A DNA stretch of 64,000 bases from Megascapheus bottae (Eukaryota; Chordata; Mammalia; Rodentia; Geomyidae), in contig JANJXV010000004.1 in assembly GCA_024803745.1 (NCBI GenBank), positions 40,120,358-40,184,357 on the forward strand, written 5' to 3'. Positions 9,671 through 20,079 of the stretch are shown in pieces. Below the pieces are notes generated by a model that was not told where the DNA came from, searched no databases, and saw only the letters and a program-made list of their open reading frames with translations. Position numbers and translations under genes: made by a program. Each line of letters opens with the position of its first letter. The first letter of the stretch is position 1.

Positions 9671-9720
9671 TCACACACACACACATTCACATACACACAC
9701 ATGTACATACACACACACAA
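9624..9720 (+). repeat. (CA)n microsatellite, interrupted
   Basis: About 22 pure CA units followed by CA blocks broken by TTC, TAC and TGTA. Confidence 0.97.
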
Positions 9721-10394
9721 AATGTTTTCTTGAATAAAAAGTTTTAGCGTCGTGAAGCATCAGTTCTTCATATTTAATATACAAAATGACCCCAATTAAA
9801 AAAAAACACTAGAAAACTAGAGAAAAACCTTGAGCAAGGGGTTACATATGTGGAAACTAGTATTTCCAGATATGAAAACATGACATAAAACTCTATAAAA
9901 CCTTGGAGGTAGACTAGAAAATATGACAACTTAGCCAGGAGTAAGGATAGACCATAATAACTTATTGGTACAGTTTTGTAGCCATCTGGAAGACAGAACA
10001 TGAAGTCCATATAAGATGTCCTATACTTGGGTAAACTCCAGATGGGTCAGTGTTTTTAGCATAAAAATGTGAAAACATTTTTGTAGAAGAATTTAATTAT
10101 CACTGTAGAGTTACAAAGACTAAAATTAGAACTCAAAATCCTGAAGTCAAAAGATTTATAAATTTGCCTTTAAAAATATGTATTACCATAAGCAAAGTCA
10201 AAGATAAATACTAATTGAGGAAAAATGGCCATTTTTATTGTAGATAAACATACACACAAATGTATATATATCAGAAAAATGAGCAAAGGGCATGTCAATA
10301 GATAGTTGATAGAAAAGGAAGTATAAATGACTCAACTACATGAAAGGATGGAATGCTCCATCTAAAAGGAGGGAAATGCAAATTAAAAGTAGTA
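9721..10394. other. Unique AT-rich intron sequence
   Basis: No exon or recognised repeat. The 78-codon minus-strand frame at 9774-10010 has no recognisable domain. Confidence 0.5.
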
Positions 10395-10649
10395 AGACAG
10401 CAGGGGCCTGTAATCGTAACTACTCTGGAGGCTGAGATCTGTGGGTTAAAGTTCAAAGCCAGCCTGGGTACAAAAGGACTCTATCTCCAGTTAACCTCTA
10501 GGAAATGGGAAGTGGGGCTTGGTTCAAGGGTAGGATGGTAGCCTTGAGCTGAAAAGCTCAGGTACAGCACCCAGGCCCAGAGTTCAAGCCCCATGACCCC
10601 ACTCCCCCCAAAAAAGCAAAAAAACAAAACACCAAACCCCCCAAAAAAC
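10395..10649 (+). mobile_element. 7SL-Geo SINE (short middle block variant)
   Basis: The left arm starts inside (GGGGCCTGTAATCGTAACTA), so it is slightly 5'-truncated. Right arm to CCCCATGACCCCACTCCCCC, then an A/C-rich tail. Confidence 0.88.
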
Positions 10650-10658
10650 TAATAAGAC

Positions 10659-10868
10659 ATCCAGACACTGGTGGTTCACACCTGCAATCCTAGCTACTCA
10701 GGAGGCTGAGGTTAGCAATTCAAATTCTGTGAGACTTACCTCTTATCACCCACCCAAAAATCTGGAAGTGGAGCTATGGCTGAAGTGGTAGAGTACTAAC
10801 TTTGAATAAAAAGCTCAGGACCATACTTAGCCTCCTGAGTTCAAGCCCTAGTATCTGCAAAAACTTAA
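10659..10868 (+). mobile_element. 7SL-Geo SINE
   Basis: CATCCAGACACTGGTGGTTC to GTATCTGCAAAAA. The middle block is shortened. Second of three same-strand copies in a row. Confidence 0.85.
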
Positions 10869-10904
10869 AACTAATAAGATAGTTTTAAACCTATCACATT
10901 GGTA

Positions 10905-11137
10905 AAAAGTGGCAGACTCTGGTGCCTCACTGTTATAATTCTAGCTACCTAGGAAGCTGCAATCTGAGGATGAATGTTCAAAACCATTTTGAGCAGAAAA
11001 ATTAGTGACACTCTGGACCAGAAAAAAGCTAGATTTCAAGGCTCAAATGATATAGCGCCAGCCTTGAGCAAAAACACCAAGCAATAGCCTTGAGTTTAAG
11101 TCCTAGTACCATCACACACACAAACACACACATGCAA
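10905..11137 (+). mobile_element. Old 7SL-Geo SINE with CA tail
   Basis: Diverged arms (TTATAATTCTAGCTACCTAG; AGGCTCAAATGATATAG; GAGTTTAAGTCC) ending in a CACACACAAACACACACA tail. Confidence 0.75.
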
Positions 11138-11277
11138 AATCGCAAATGATTTGGTTGCCTAGTTTTCATGTGTTGTTTCATACATTATTGGCAAGAGTGC
11201 AGAATCCAATCAATCTGTCAAATTTATAAAATGCATTTAGTATTTGATATAGCTCCCTATTTTTTAAAAAGTGTCTT

Positions 11278-11380
11278 AACATGAGAAGGGGTATCAGTTT
11301 GTGAGAAGTAATGCACCTACTAAATGGTGAATATAACTGTAACCCCTCTATATATTACAATAAAAATTTTTTAAAAATTC
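11278..11380 (+). mobile_element. Short L1 3'-end insertion
   Basis: ACATGAGAAGGGGTATCAG through GGTGAATATAACTGTAACC to ATTACAATAAAAATTTTT. It is the reverse complement of the 3' end at 19599-19700 and starts at nearly the same place as the 97-bp stub at 48587. One of the few L1 copies in sense orientation to PDSS2. Confidence 0.82.
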
Positions 11381-11403
11381 AGGGGAAAAAATAGTGTCTT
11401 TGG

Positions 11404-11576
11404 GTCAGGAATGTGGCCTAGTGGTAGAGTGCTTGCCTAATATGCATGAAGCCCTGGGTTCTAGTCCTCTGTACCACATACCCATAAAAAGCTGGGCATG
11501 TTGCCATGGCTCAAGTGGTAGAGTGCTAGCCTTGAGAAAGCCCAAGGACAGTGCCAGGCTCTGAGTTCAAGCCCAT
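11404..11576 (+). mobile_element. IDL-Geo SINE lacking its tail
   Basis: GGGTCAGGAATGTGGCCTAG to GAGTTCAAGCCCATACC. The terminal GGACTGGC and A-tail are gone. Confidence 0.9.
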
Positions 11577-12358
11577 ACCTTCACCTTTTAACATGCTTCT
11601 CTTTGTTTTCCCTGCATGAAACACATTAGCCTGTTTTCTGTAGACTCCCATTGAAAATTTCATCATGTTCTTCCCTTTGCTTTGAGACTTTTGGAAGGCT
11701 GTACACTAGGTAGCCAGTAAGCAAAAGCAGCAGGTACTGACTTTAAGTCCTGGTCTTGAATCTAAAAAAAAAAAAGAAAAAAAAAGACCCATAAACAAAA
11801 TAGCCATATTTGGACTTATTGGAATGTAAGCCATAGAATAGGTTCTTTTAATTCTCTTCAAATAGGATCAGTTATGATTTTCAGTTATCATTAAAACTTG
11901 CTTACTTTGTTTTATCTCTACAGATTATATTTCTGCAGAAAAGCTGCCCTAGAGAAGACAACTAAACAGTAGTAGCACTTTGTTCATCTCCATTCTACCT
12001 GGGGTCTTAAATGCAGTTGTACATTTTTATTGATATCGTTTGATGTCTGTCTCTAACATTAGAAAAGAAGCCTCATGACATTAAGGATTATGTCTCCTTG
12101 GAGATTAAAAAATACATATTTCATAGTGAAGTGAAGCTTTCATGAAGTATTTTGTTTTTAGAAAGAAAATATTGTTTATTGCTAAATTAACCAAAGTTTA
12201 AGGCAGGAAGGAAGGATTTTAACCCTCCTTGATGAGAGAAAGTATTGCCTTAGAGGTTTATATTTGTATTACTCTAATCTTCTTTGTGAGGAGTATAAAA
12301 AAATAGCTTTTAGTTTTCCACTATTCTTGACTCCTGTGTCCAAGTCAAACTGGAAGAA

Positions 12359-12359
<1 letters not shown>
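11577..12359. other. Mostly unique intron sequence
   Basis: Contains an A-rich run at 11763-11786 and the second 36-bp duplicate. No exon seen. Confidence 0.5.
11799..11834 (+). repeat. 36-bp dispersed duplicate, copy 2
   Basis: Begins AATAGCCATATTTGGACTTA. Differs from 8626-8661 at two positions, G/A and A/G. Flanks do not align convincingly. Confidence 0.8.
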
Positions 12360-12395
<36 letters not shown>

Positions 12396-12832
12396 GGGTG
12401 GGAAGGAATCTATAGGGTTTGAACCCTGGGCCTGGGCACTGTCCCTGAGCTCTCCAGCTTAAGACTAGAGCTCTACCATGTTGAGCCAAAGCACCATTTC
12501 CAATTTCTGGGTGGTTAATTGGAGTTAAGAGTGTCACAGGGGGAGTGTATCCTAGTGGTAGCATACTTGCCTAGCATGCACGAACGCAGGGGACTTCGAT
12601 TCCTTGGTCCCACTGAAAAAGCTGGAAATGGTGTTGTGGTTGACGTGGTAGAACGCTAGCCTTGAGAAAGCTCAAGGACAATGCCCAAGCCCTGAGTTCA
12701 ATCCCTTTGACGGACCAAAAAAAAAAAAGTCTCACGGGAACTTTTCTATCTGGACTGGCTCTGGACTGAGATTCTCAGATTTCAACCTCCTGCATAGCTA
12801 GAATTATAGGCGTGAGCCACCAGTGCCCAGCT
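12360..12832 (-). mobile_element. 7SL-Geo SINE, split by a nested SINE
   Basis: Outer copy 12360-12538 and 12730-12832. A roughly 30-nt poly-T, Geo arm, then the middle block is cut after AAGAGTGTCAC. It resumes with GTCTCACGGGAAC and ends CCACCAGTGCCCAGCT. Confidence 0.9.
12539..12732 (+). mobile_element. IDL-Geo SINE nested in 7SL-Geo
   Basis: AGGGGGAGTGTATCCTAGTG to TTTGACGGACC plus 12 A. The flanking AGTGTCAC / AGTCTCAC is an imperfect TSD inside the host SINE. Confidence 0.9.
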
Positions 12833-13711
12833 ATAAGAAAGCTTTTTGTCAAAAGATTCTTTTCCCTTTTTGTTGTATTTCCCTTATTTATTTAATCAAG
12901 CAACAGGCAGTTTCAAATACAAACTGTCTACCGGATTATAAGAAATAAACATATACAATTAAATCTATATTTGTCATTTTAACCAAAGTTATAAATATCA
13001 GTTCGAATTCAGGATGATATAGTAGGTAGTTCATGTTGTAGCATAGGAAACAAAATGACTATTGAGAATCACTGAGATTGTATTCCCTATCATATATTTG
13101 TAGGTTGGCTTCCATGAGTTTTAATTCTAAAGTTTTAATGTTCTAGCTGCTTATTTTTTTTTTTTCAGTATTCTCCAGTTTCCATGGTCTCATTCAGTTT
13201 GTGACATTTTGAAAATTGGTAGGGCAGACTCTTTTAACAAACACTTTAACTGACAGGTTTTTAACTTTTTTACGTATTATGTGAGTATTAAAAAATTCCT
13301 TTTCAGTTTACTTTTGGCTTTTTTATTTTACATGAATATTGCCTCCTGCTTTGCTATTAGAGAATTAGAACTTTAGGTGAAAAACTGAGATATGTATAAC
13401 TAAAAAGTACTGTTTCCTGCCATTTTCCCTCAGGGCTTCAAGAGTGATAGCTGGAGCAGAAGGCACAAACCGTGTACCTGTATGCTAATATTTAGGGTTC
13501 TTAGGACTAAGTAAGAACTTAGTTTACTAATTATGTTGAAAAATTGAATTACCATCCTGTTGAAAATTAAGAAGGCACAGCAATGGCAAGGGGATTCAGA
13601 GTGTATGGCTTACAGTCTAACTGAAGAAGCAGCATTGCCATGTGGCAAAATCAGTTCAGTTAATCTCAGGGGACATCTATCCTTTCAGCATGGTTCTTCT
13701 GGCTAATGAGA
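12833..13711. other. Unique intron sequence
   Basis: AT-rich. No exon or recognised repeat. Confidence 0.5.
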
Positions 13712-13946
13712 TTTTTTTTTTTTCCTTATTAGGGTTTGAATTCTGAGCCTGGGCTCTGTCTCTGAGCTTCTTTTTGCTTAAGGCTAGCACTCTACCACTC
13801 GGACCCCAGCTCTGCTTCTGGCTTTTTCTGAGTAGTTTATTGGAGAACAGAGTTTCATAGACTCCTGCGTAAGCTGGCTTTAAACTGTAATCCTAAGGTC
13901 ATAGCCCCCTGAATAACTAGGATTATAGGTATGAACAACTGGCAAA
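13712..13946 (-). mobile_element. Old 7SL-Geo SINE
   Basis: T-tail, AGGGTTTGAATTCTGAGCC, TTTATTGGAGAACAGAGTTT, GAATAACTAGGATTATAGGT. Diverged, with a GAGTAGT(T)TATTGGAG middle block typical of the older copies. Confidence 0.8.
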
Positions 13947-14048
13947 AAAGAAAAAAAAAAGAATTTTTAAAGGGAAATAATCTTTAACAAGTTACTAAAT
14001 TAGTGAATGCCATAGAAAAATAAGTCCCTCATACTTATATTTTATTTT

Positions 14049-14051
14049 TCC

Positions 14052-14121
<70 letters not shown>

Positions 14122-14236
14122 CTTTCTCTCTTTATCTCTCTCTCTCTCTCCCTCCCTTCCTCCCTCCCTTCCTCCCTCCCCCTCCCTCCCTTCCTTTCTT
14201 TCTTTCTTTTGTTCATTCGTTCTTTCTTTCATTCAT
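14049..14236. repeat. (CTTT)n-(CT)n-(CCCTT)n pyrimidine tract
   Basis: About 19 TTTC units, then TC repeats, then CCCT/CCTT blocks. It adjoins the 3' side of the next SINE, so it probably grew from its poly-A tail. Confidence 0.97.
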
Positions 14237-14460
14237 ATGCTAGTCTTGGAGCTTAAACTCAGGGCCCGAGTGCTATCCCTTAGCTTTTTAGCTCAAAGCT
14301 AGTGCTATACTACTTGAGCCAAAACTCTACTTCCGTTTTTTTGATAGTTATTTGGAGATAAGAGTCTCATGGTCTTTCCTGACTGGGCTGGCTTTGAGCC
14401 TCAATTCTTACCCTTCTGGGTAGCTAGGTTTATAGGCACGAGCCACTAGCATTTGGCTTA
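14237..14460 (-). mobile_element. Old 7SL-Geo SINE
   Basis: GCTAGTCTTGGAGCTTAAACTC through TTATTTGGAGATAAGAGTC to GGCACGAGCCACTAGCATT. Its tail is the pyrimidine tract at 14049-14236. Confidence 0.82.
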
Positions 14461-14489
14461 ATTTTTTTTGTATTTGTAAAATTGTGTGG

Positions 14490-14573
14490 TGGGCTTGATT
14501 AGAACTCTGTAGCACAGTGCTTGCTAAGTAAGTGCAACATTTTGCACTCAAACCCCAGTACCAAAAAAGAAAA
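14490..14573 (+). mobile_element. Old ID-like monomer
   Basis: GTGGTGGGCTTGATTAGAAC and CACTCAAACCCCAGTACC look like a decayed ID element with an A-rich tail. Confidence 0.5.
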
Positions 14574-14598
14574 ATACAGTTAAAAACAACTTAACTTG

Positions 14599-14810
14599 CG
14601 GGGCCGGGAGTTTGGCCTAGTGGTAGAGTGCTTGCCTAGCGTGCATGAAGACCCGGGTTTGATTTCTTGGTACCACATGCATAGCAAAAAGCTGGAACTG
14701 GTGCTGAGGCTCAAGTGGTAGAGCTCTAGCCTTGAGAAAGTCCAAGGACAAGGCTTAGGCCCTGAACTAAAGCCCAGGACTGGCAAAACAAACAAACAAA
14801 CAAACAAAAA
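14599..14810 (+). mobile_element. IDL-Geo SINE, first of three in a row
   Basis: CGGGGCCGGGAGTTTGGCCT to CAGGACTGGC with an (AAAC)n tail. Near consensus. Confidence 0.95.
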
Positions 14811-14818
14811 ACTAACTT

Positions 14819-15028
14819 GGGGACCCAGAGTTTGGCCTAGTGGTAGAGTGCTTGCCTAGCATGCATGAAGACTTGGTTCCCAGTCCTCAGTACCACATAC
14901 ATACAAAAAGCTGGAAATGGTGCTGTGGCTCAAGTGCTAAAGCTCTAGCCTTGAGAAAGCCCAAGGACAGTGCCCAGGCCCTGAGTTCAAACCCCAGGAC
15001 TGGCAAAACAAAACAAAACAAAAACCAA
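14819..15028 (+). mobile_element. IDL-Geo SINE, second of three
   Basis: GGGGACCCAGAGTTTGGCCT to CCAGGACTGGC, (AAAAC)n tail. Preceded by TAACTTG, as is the first copy; CAAACTTG precedes the third. This fits serial insertion into A-rich tails or a short duplicated target. Confidence 0.95.
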
Positions 15029-15030
15029 AC

Positions 15031-15224
15031 TTGGGGCTGGGAATGTGTCTTAGCATGCATGAAGCCCTGGGTTCAATTCCTCAGTATTACATAAACAGAA
15101 AAAGCTGGAAGTGATGCTGTGGTTTAAGTGGTAAAGCACTAGCCTTGAGCAAAATTAGCTCAAGGACAGTACCCAGGCCCTGAGTTCAAGCCCTAGGACT
15201 AGATAAAAAGAAAACAGACAAAAG
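15031..15224 (+). mobile_element. IDL-Geo SINE, third of three, left-arm deletion
   Basis: GGGGCTGGGAATGTGTCTTAGCATGCATG lacks about 21 bp around the left A box. The Geo arm carries GAGCAAAATTAGCTCAAGG, an older subfamily feature, so it is probably the oldest of the three. Confidence 0.92.
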
Positions 15225-15244
15225 TAAAAAAGTATGTTAAAATA

Positions 15245-15985
15245 TACATAATAAAATTTTACCATTTAGCCATGCTCATATGTACAGTTCATTGACATTA
15301 AGTACATATACATTGTTCACAACTCCCACTGTATCAATGTCCAGATTTATTTTGTCATCTGAAACAAACTATATGTTAGGGAAATAATAACCCACTTCCT
15401 CCTCTTCCTGGCCTTTATAAACTCTGTTCAGGTCTTTTTTTTTTTTAATCTCTGAATTGGCATATTCTAATTACCTCATATAAATGGGATTATATAATGT
15501 TTCTTCTTTTATGTCTGGCTTCACTTAGCATACTTTTTCTAGGTTCCATGTTACTGTCTGTATGAAAGTTTCATCACTATTTTTTTTTTTTTTCACCAGT
15601 TCTGGGGCTTGAAGTCAGGGCCTGAGCACTGTTGGGCTTTCGGAAGGCTAGAACTCTACCACTGGAGCTATGGCAGTACCTCCAGCTTTTTCTGTGTATG
15701 TGGTACCAAGGAATTGGGCCCGAGTCTTTATGCCTGCTAGGCAAGCACTCTACCACTAGGCCAAACTCCTGACCCTCATCCTTTTTTAAATAACTGAATA
15801 ATTTCATATTTTGTTTATCTAGACATTTGTGGACAAAAGTAGATATAATCTTTTGTAATCTCATGGTGTTTAAGGGATTTGCACTTTGTGATGGCAGAAG
15901 CCCTTTCCAGCCCTACAAATTATTGAAGAGCTCGAGGAGAATCTTGCTATCTGTTGATACATAGATGTTCCAGTCTTACAATTTG
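15245..15985 (-). mobile_element. Old mammalian L1M-like fragment, interrupted
   Basis: CCTCATATAAATGGGATTAT and TGTCTGGCTTCACTTAGCAT, then TAAATAACTGAATAATTTCA and TTTTGTTTATCTAGACATTT, follow the order of a widespread ancient L1 3' region in reverse. The IDL-Geo at 15580-15776 interrupts it. Recognised from memory of the consensus; boundaries uncertain. Confidence 0.6.
15580..15776 (-). mobile_element. IDL-Geo SINE nested in the old L1
   Basis: Poly-T, CACCAGTTCTGGGGCTTGAA to CCAAACTCCTGACCC. A gap of about 10 bp where AAGTCCAAGGACAGTG should be. Confidence 0.92.
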
Positions 15986-16100
15986 CTAGTTAATTGGAGA
16001 TAAGAATTACACAGACTCCCTGCCAGGGCTGGCTTTGAACCATGATTCTCATATCTTAGCCTCCTGGTTAGCTAGGATAGCAGCCATGAGCCATTGTCAG
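15985..16100 (-). mobile_element. 7SL-Geo SINE, left half only
   Basis: Middle block (TTAATTGGAGATAAGAATT) and 7SL arm (TTAGCTAGGATAGCAGCCAT). No Geo arm. Confidence 0.78.
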
Positions 16101-17059
16101 GTAACCTGAAGTGCTTCTTATGAAATATTAACATTGTAGCAGTAGGGTGATTATTTTTCCCCCATCACTTGTTTGAATTCCTTGAAGTTTTAAGATACTG
16201 AGCATAAGTTTTTTCAAAACTTATAAAAACATTCAAAAAGTGTTTACACATTAAACAAATATTTACTGAATAAATGAATAAGATGGATTTTGTAGGAAAA
16301 CTAAGAATAATATCCTAGACTTAGTTATTATATGCACTGATATAATAGACATACTGAAAAGCAATTTGGGCAGTAATTGTACTTTGTTGCTCCCCACATG
16401 GAAAATGGAAGCTTATTCCATATGAGTATACTATCTAAAAACATCAACTGACTTGTCATACTGCTATGGATGGGTGAAAAACATCAAGAAAAATATTTGC
16501 TTTCAGGTTATTTGTGTGCCTGCTCTGTAATTTCCCCTATCCCCCCACCCCCTGCTTGGAACAGAAATGATTTCTGGCAGCAGGAGCTCTTAAGAAAATT
16601 AGCCCTTGCCATACAGCAAACAGCTATATAAAGAGTTAATCTAAAAATACAGCCTGTTTGCTACCAACTACAGTAGAAGGTGAGTCCATTTTCAGTATCT
16701 TCCTACTTACTCCTTATTGTATTAAGTGGCATTTAAACACACACATTTCTTCCATTGGGTTTCTTTATTATCTCTTATGAGCTGTAGATACAGTATTAGC
16801 TTCTCAGGGTACTACTGATCTTAGGAATAAGGTGAGATTTATTTTTAGTAACCACATGATTCTTATTTCTCTCAGAAGAACATAATTACTGAAGTTTTAA
16901 ATATAAAAGTTGAATGGAAAGGAAGTTCTTAATATCATGAAGTCTTCTAGTCATATTTCTTCTGCATTTTCTATTCATCAGTTCAGTGAGTTTTATATAA
17001 AACATTGCTTTGTATTTTATATAGTTAGCAACTATTTAAAAAAAGTTAAAATAATTTTT
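16101..17059. other. Unique intron sequence
   Basis: No exon recognised. 16500-16720 is less AT-rich than its surroundings (C-rich run, CAGCAGGAGCTCTTAAG, AGCTATATAAAGAG) but shows no gene structure. Confidence 0.5.
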
Positions 17060-17156
17060 AACCCTATGTGGTGATTCATGCCTGCAGTCCTGCTTACTTG
17101 CCAGTCATATATTGGGAAGATTCAGGTTGGAGGCTATCTCAGGTTAAAAAAAATAT
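17060..17156 (+). mobile_element. Old B1 fragment
   Basis: TGATTCATGCCTGCAGTCCT then AGGCTATCTCAGG and an A-run. A degraded 7SL left domain. Confidence 0.5.
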
Positions 17157-17416
17157 AGAGAATTCTCCTGTATCAACTGAAACAAAACTAGACAAGGTAC
17201 TGTGTGTCTCCTGTGAAAAGGAGATGTCATCTCTTCATTTCCTCTGCTTATTTCTTCCTTCTTTTTCATGACTTTTTTTTAACAGTTTGGAGGAGTGGTG
17301 GTCACCTATTTTGTGCATTATCCCTCATCTTGAGTTTATGAGATATTTTTCTTCTGTAGACTTCAGTTACATTTTTATTTTGTTTTATTCGGGTATACCA
17401 TAAAGGAGAATTTATC

Positions 17417-17613
17417 GGGACTGGGAGTTTGGCCTAGTGGTAGAGTGCTTGCCTAGCATACACGAAGACCCGGGTTCAGTTCCTCAGTACCACATACATA
17501 GAAAAAAGCCGGAAGTGGTACTGAGGCTCAAGTGGTAGAGCTCTAGCCTTGAGAAAGTCCAAGGGCAGTGCTCAGGCCCTGAGCTCAAGCCCAGGACTGG
17601 CAAAAAAAAAAAA
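17417..17613 (+). mobile_element. IDL-Geo SINE with perfect 15-bp TSD
   Basis: GGGACTGGGAGTTTGGCCTA to CCCAGGACTGGC. AAAGGAGAATTTATC at 17402-17416 and 17614-17628. Confidence 0.97.
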
Positions 17614-17845
17614 AAAGGAGAATTTATCATTATATAATTAGGAGTACATTCTATTATTATGACTTGTTACTAGATATTTACATTTGTCATCCACTAGTGT
17701 TTGGAAGGTTTTTACACAAAGTTACCCTCTCACTTTACATTCTGTTTTTTGGAACCTACCCCCTCACACTAAAGGGAAAGGTTAATGAAATTCTTGGAGA
17801 GTATGTACATTAAATATAATTCTTCTTTAAGGAATATCCCTTTCC

Positions 17846-17890
17846 TTCTTCCTCTCCTCCCTCCCTCCCTCCCTCCTTCCTTCCTCTCTC
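17846..17890. repeat. Pyrimidine tract (CCCT)n/(CTTC)n
   Basis: CTCC/CCTC repeats at the tail side of an antisense 7SL-Geo. Confidence 0.9.
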
Positions 17891-18104
17891 TGCTTAGTTG
17901 CTGTCCTTGACTTTCTTTTACTCAAGGCAAGTGATCTGCCTCTTGAACCACAGTGCCACTTCTGGCTTTTTTGAGTAGTTTATTAGAGATAAGAGTCTTC
18001 CCCCCTCACAAAATTCCCTGCCTGGGCTGGGAACCACTATCATCAGAGCTCAGCTTCCTGAGTAGCTGAGATTACAGGTGTAAGCTAGCAGAGCCCAGCT
18101 GTCT
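17891..18104 (-). mobile_element. Old 7SL-Geo SINE
   Basis: CTTAGTTGCTGTCCTTGACT through AGTTTATTAGAGATAAGAGT to TAAGCTAGCAGAGCCCAGCT. Confidence 0.82.
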
Positions 18105-18248
18105 TTTCTGTTTTATTTATTTGTATCAGTATTATGTACTTTGAGTGCTAATCCATTTACTATGTTTTGTTGATCAGAATTTTCTGGTTTTAAGAATTTG
18201 TTCCTTTGGTTTGACTTCTTCCTCCTAGTTTTCCAGATGCATTCATAG

Positions 18249-18470
18249 CTTGGAGCTAGTGGCTCATGCTTGTTACTCAGGAGGCTAAGATCTAAGAATC
18301 ACTGTATGAAGTCAGCTTTGGCAACAAAGTTTGTGACATTCTTACCTGCAATTAACTACCAGAAAAAGCCCAAAGTGGAGCTGTGCTCAAGGGATAGAGC
18401 ACTAGCTTTAAGCACTAAAGCTCAAGGGCAGTGCCCAGGCCCTAAGGACTGGAGCAAAGAAAAAAAAAGC
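18249..18470 (+). mobile_element. Old 7SL-Geo SINE
   Basis: CTTGGAGCTAGTGGCTCATG, CTGCAATTAACTACCAG, GTGCTCAAGGGATAGAGCAC, then an A-tail. Part of the right B-box region is missing. Confidence 0.8.
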
Positions 18471-18600
18471 AAGCTGTATTTGGTGACAAATGCCTGTAAT
18501 CATAGTACTCAGGAAATTAAGTCTGAAAAATTATAGCTTTGAAGCCAACCTGAGCTACATAGTGAGACCCTGTTTCAGAATAAAACAACACAAAAATGAA
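18471..18600 (+). mobile_element. B1 SINE
   Basis: ATGCCTGTAATCATAGTACT, GCTTTGAAGCCAACCTGAGC, TACATAGTGAGACCCTGTTT: a full B1 monomer directly after the preceding SINE tail. Confidence 0.82.
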
Positions 18601-18720
18601 TCAATCAATAAAAAAACAATGAAAAATTAGTAGAGGTACCATATAAAGCATGGGTATTTTCTTGGCTAAAGAATGTTCACAGCTCCCCTTTTTCTCACAT
18701 TGAAGTTCAAATTCCTCCAT

Positions 18721-18913
18721 CCAGGAGTGTGACCTAGTGGTAGAGTGCTCACCTAGCATGCACGAAGCCCTGGGTTTGATTCCTCAGTATCATATACACA
18801 GAAAAAAACTGAAAGTGGAGCTATGTTTCAAATGGTAGAGCACTAGTCTTGAGAAAACTCAAGGACAGTGCCTGAGCCCTGAGTTCAAGACACAGGACTG
18901 GCACACAAAAAAG
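18721..18913 (+). mobile_element. IDL-Geo SINE
   Basis: CATCCAGGAGTGTGACCTAG to ACACAGGACTGGC. Moderately diverged. The short tail is CACAAAAAAG. Confidence 0.9.
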
Positions 18914-18997
18914 TTCCAATTCCTCAACTAGTTATATTTGAACATAGTTTTTGTTGTTGTTTATCAATATGCAAGACCTAGATGCTGTTTCTTACGT

Positions 18998-19197
18998 TTT
19001 TTTTTTTTTTCTTTCACTCAAGGCTGAGGCTGGTGCTTTGTCACTTGAACCACAGCTCCACTTAGGGATGTTTGCTGTTTAATTGGAAATAAGAGTCTTA
19101 TGACCTTTACTGCCTACGTAGCTTTGAAACTTGAACCTTTGATCTCAACCACCTGACTAGCTAAAATTATATTCATGAACCATCAGAACCTGGCTTA
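18998..19197 (-). mobile_element. Old 7SL-Geo SINE
   Basis: T-tail, TCACTCAAGGCTGAGGCTGG, TTAATTGGAAATAAGAGTC, CTAGCTAAAATTATATTCAT. The Geo arm 3' part is missing. Confidence 0.78.
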
Positions 19198-19329
19198 TTT
19201 GAACATTTTCTTTTTTTATATTAACTTATAGTAAATTCTAAAACTTTCTATATGTAAACGGTGGCATTATTAAACTTCTGAATACTTTATCTGTAGATAC
19301 TCAAAATTGCAGTAAGTTCATTTATTCAT

Positions 19330-19433
19330 GGTTCGGGTTACTATGTAGCTTAGATGGACTTCTGACTTTCAGTCCTCTTGTTGAAACCTCCCAGGTGCTG
19401 TGATTACAGACATGTATTACTACTATGCCAAAT
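19330..19433 (-). mobile_element. Old B1 fragment
   Basis: TTACTATGTAGCTTAGATGG to CAGGTGCTGTGATTACAGAC: complement of a decayed B1. Confidence 0.6.
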
Positions 19434-20079
19434 TTGCAGTAAGCTTACATTGTTAATATTGGCTTGTATATTGACGTATACATGTTCTGTGTCTTCCTCT
19501 ATACCTAAATTTTAAGAACCACAATACTTTGGCTGAAAGAAGTTGGCTCAATTTCCTAAGTTGAATAATTATGGTAACTAATAAAATAGGCCTTTCTTTT
19601 TTTCATATATTTTTATTGTAATTAATAGAAGAGTTACATTATATTCACCAGATAGAAGGTGCATTCCTTTACAAATATTGATACCCTTTAAGCTCATGTC
19701 TTTGTCCCCATTTCCCGCCTCCCACCCCCACCTCTCATCTTGTTTTCCTCCCTTCCCTATCCAACTTTGAATAACCAAATATGCATATATACAATATATC
19801 AGATAATAATATGAGATAACCAAGGACAGCAAAAGAGATGAGAGATAACATAGTACATTAAGGACAACAATCACTCATTGTATGGCTTTTGTTTCTATAT
19901 CCTGGAGGTCCTTTCATTTAGCTTCATTCTATATGGCCTTATGTATCTAGGTTTTGTTCCATTGTAAATCTCTGCTAGGAGAACCCAAGGTTTCTACTGA
20001 TTATGACAAATGAGGGAAACCATTGTTCCTTTGAGTCTATGTTCCTTTGAGTCTGGCTTACTACAGTTAATATGATTTT

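Noticed and set aside
13995..14232. Basic (KERK)n frames
   Set aside because: Translation of the (CTTT)n microsatellite.
14599..15224. Regularly spaced repeats, considered as a CRISPR-like or satellite array
   Set aside because: Units are about 200-bp dimeric SINEs with A-tails in a mammalian intron. There are no short repeat/spacer units.
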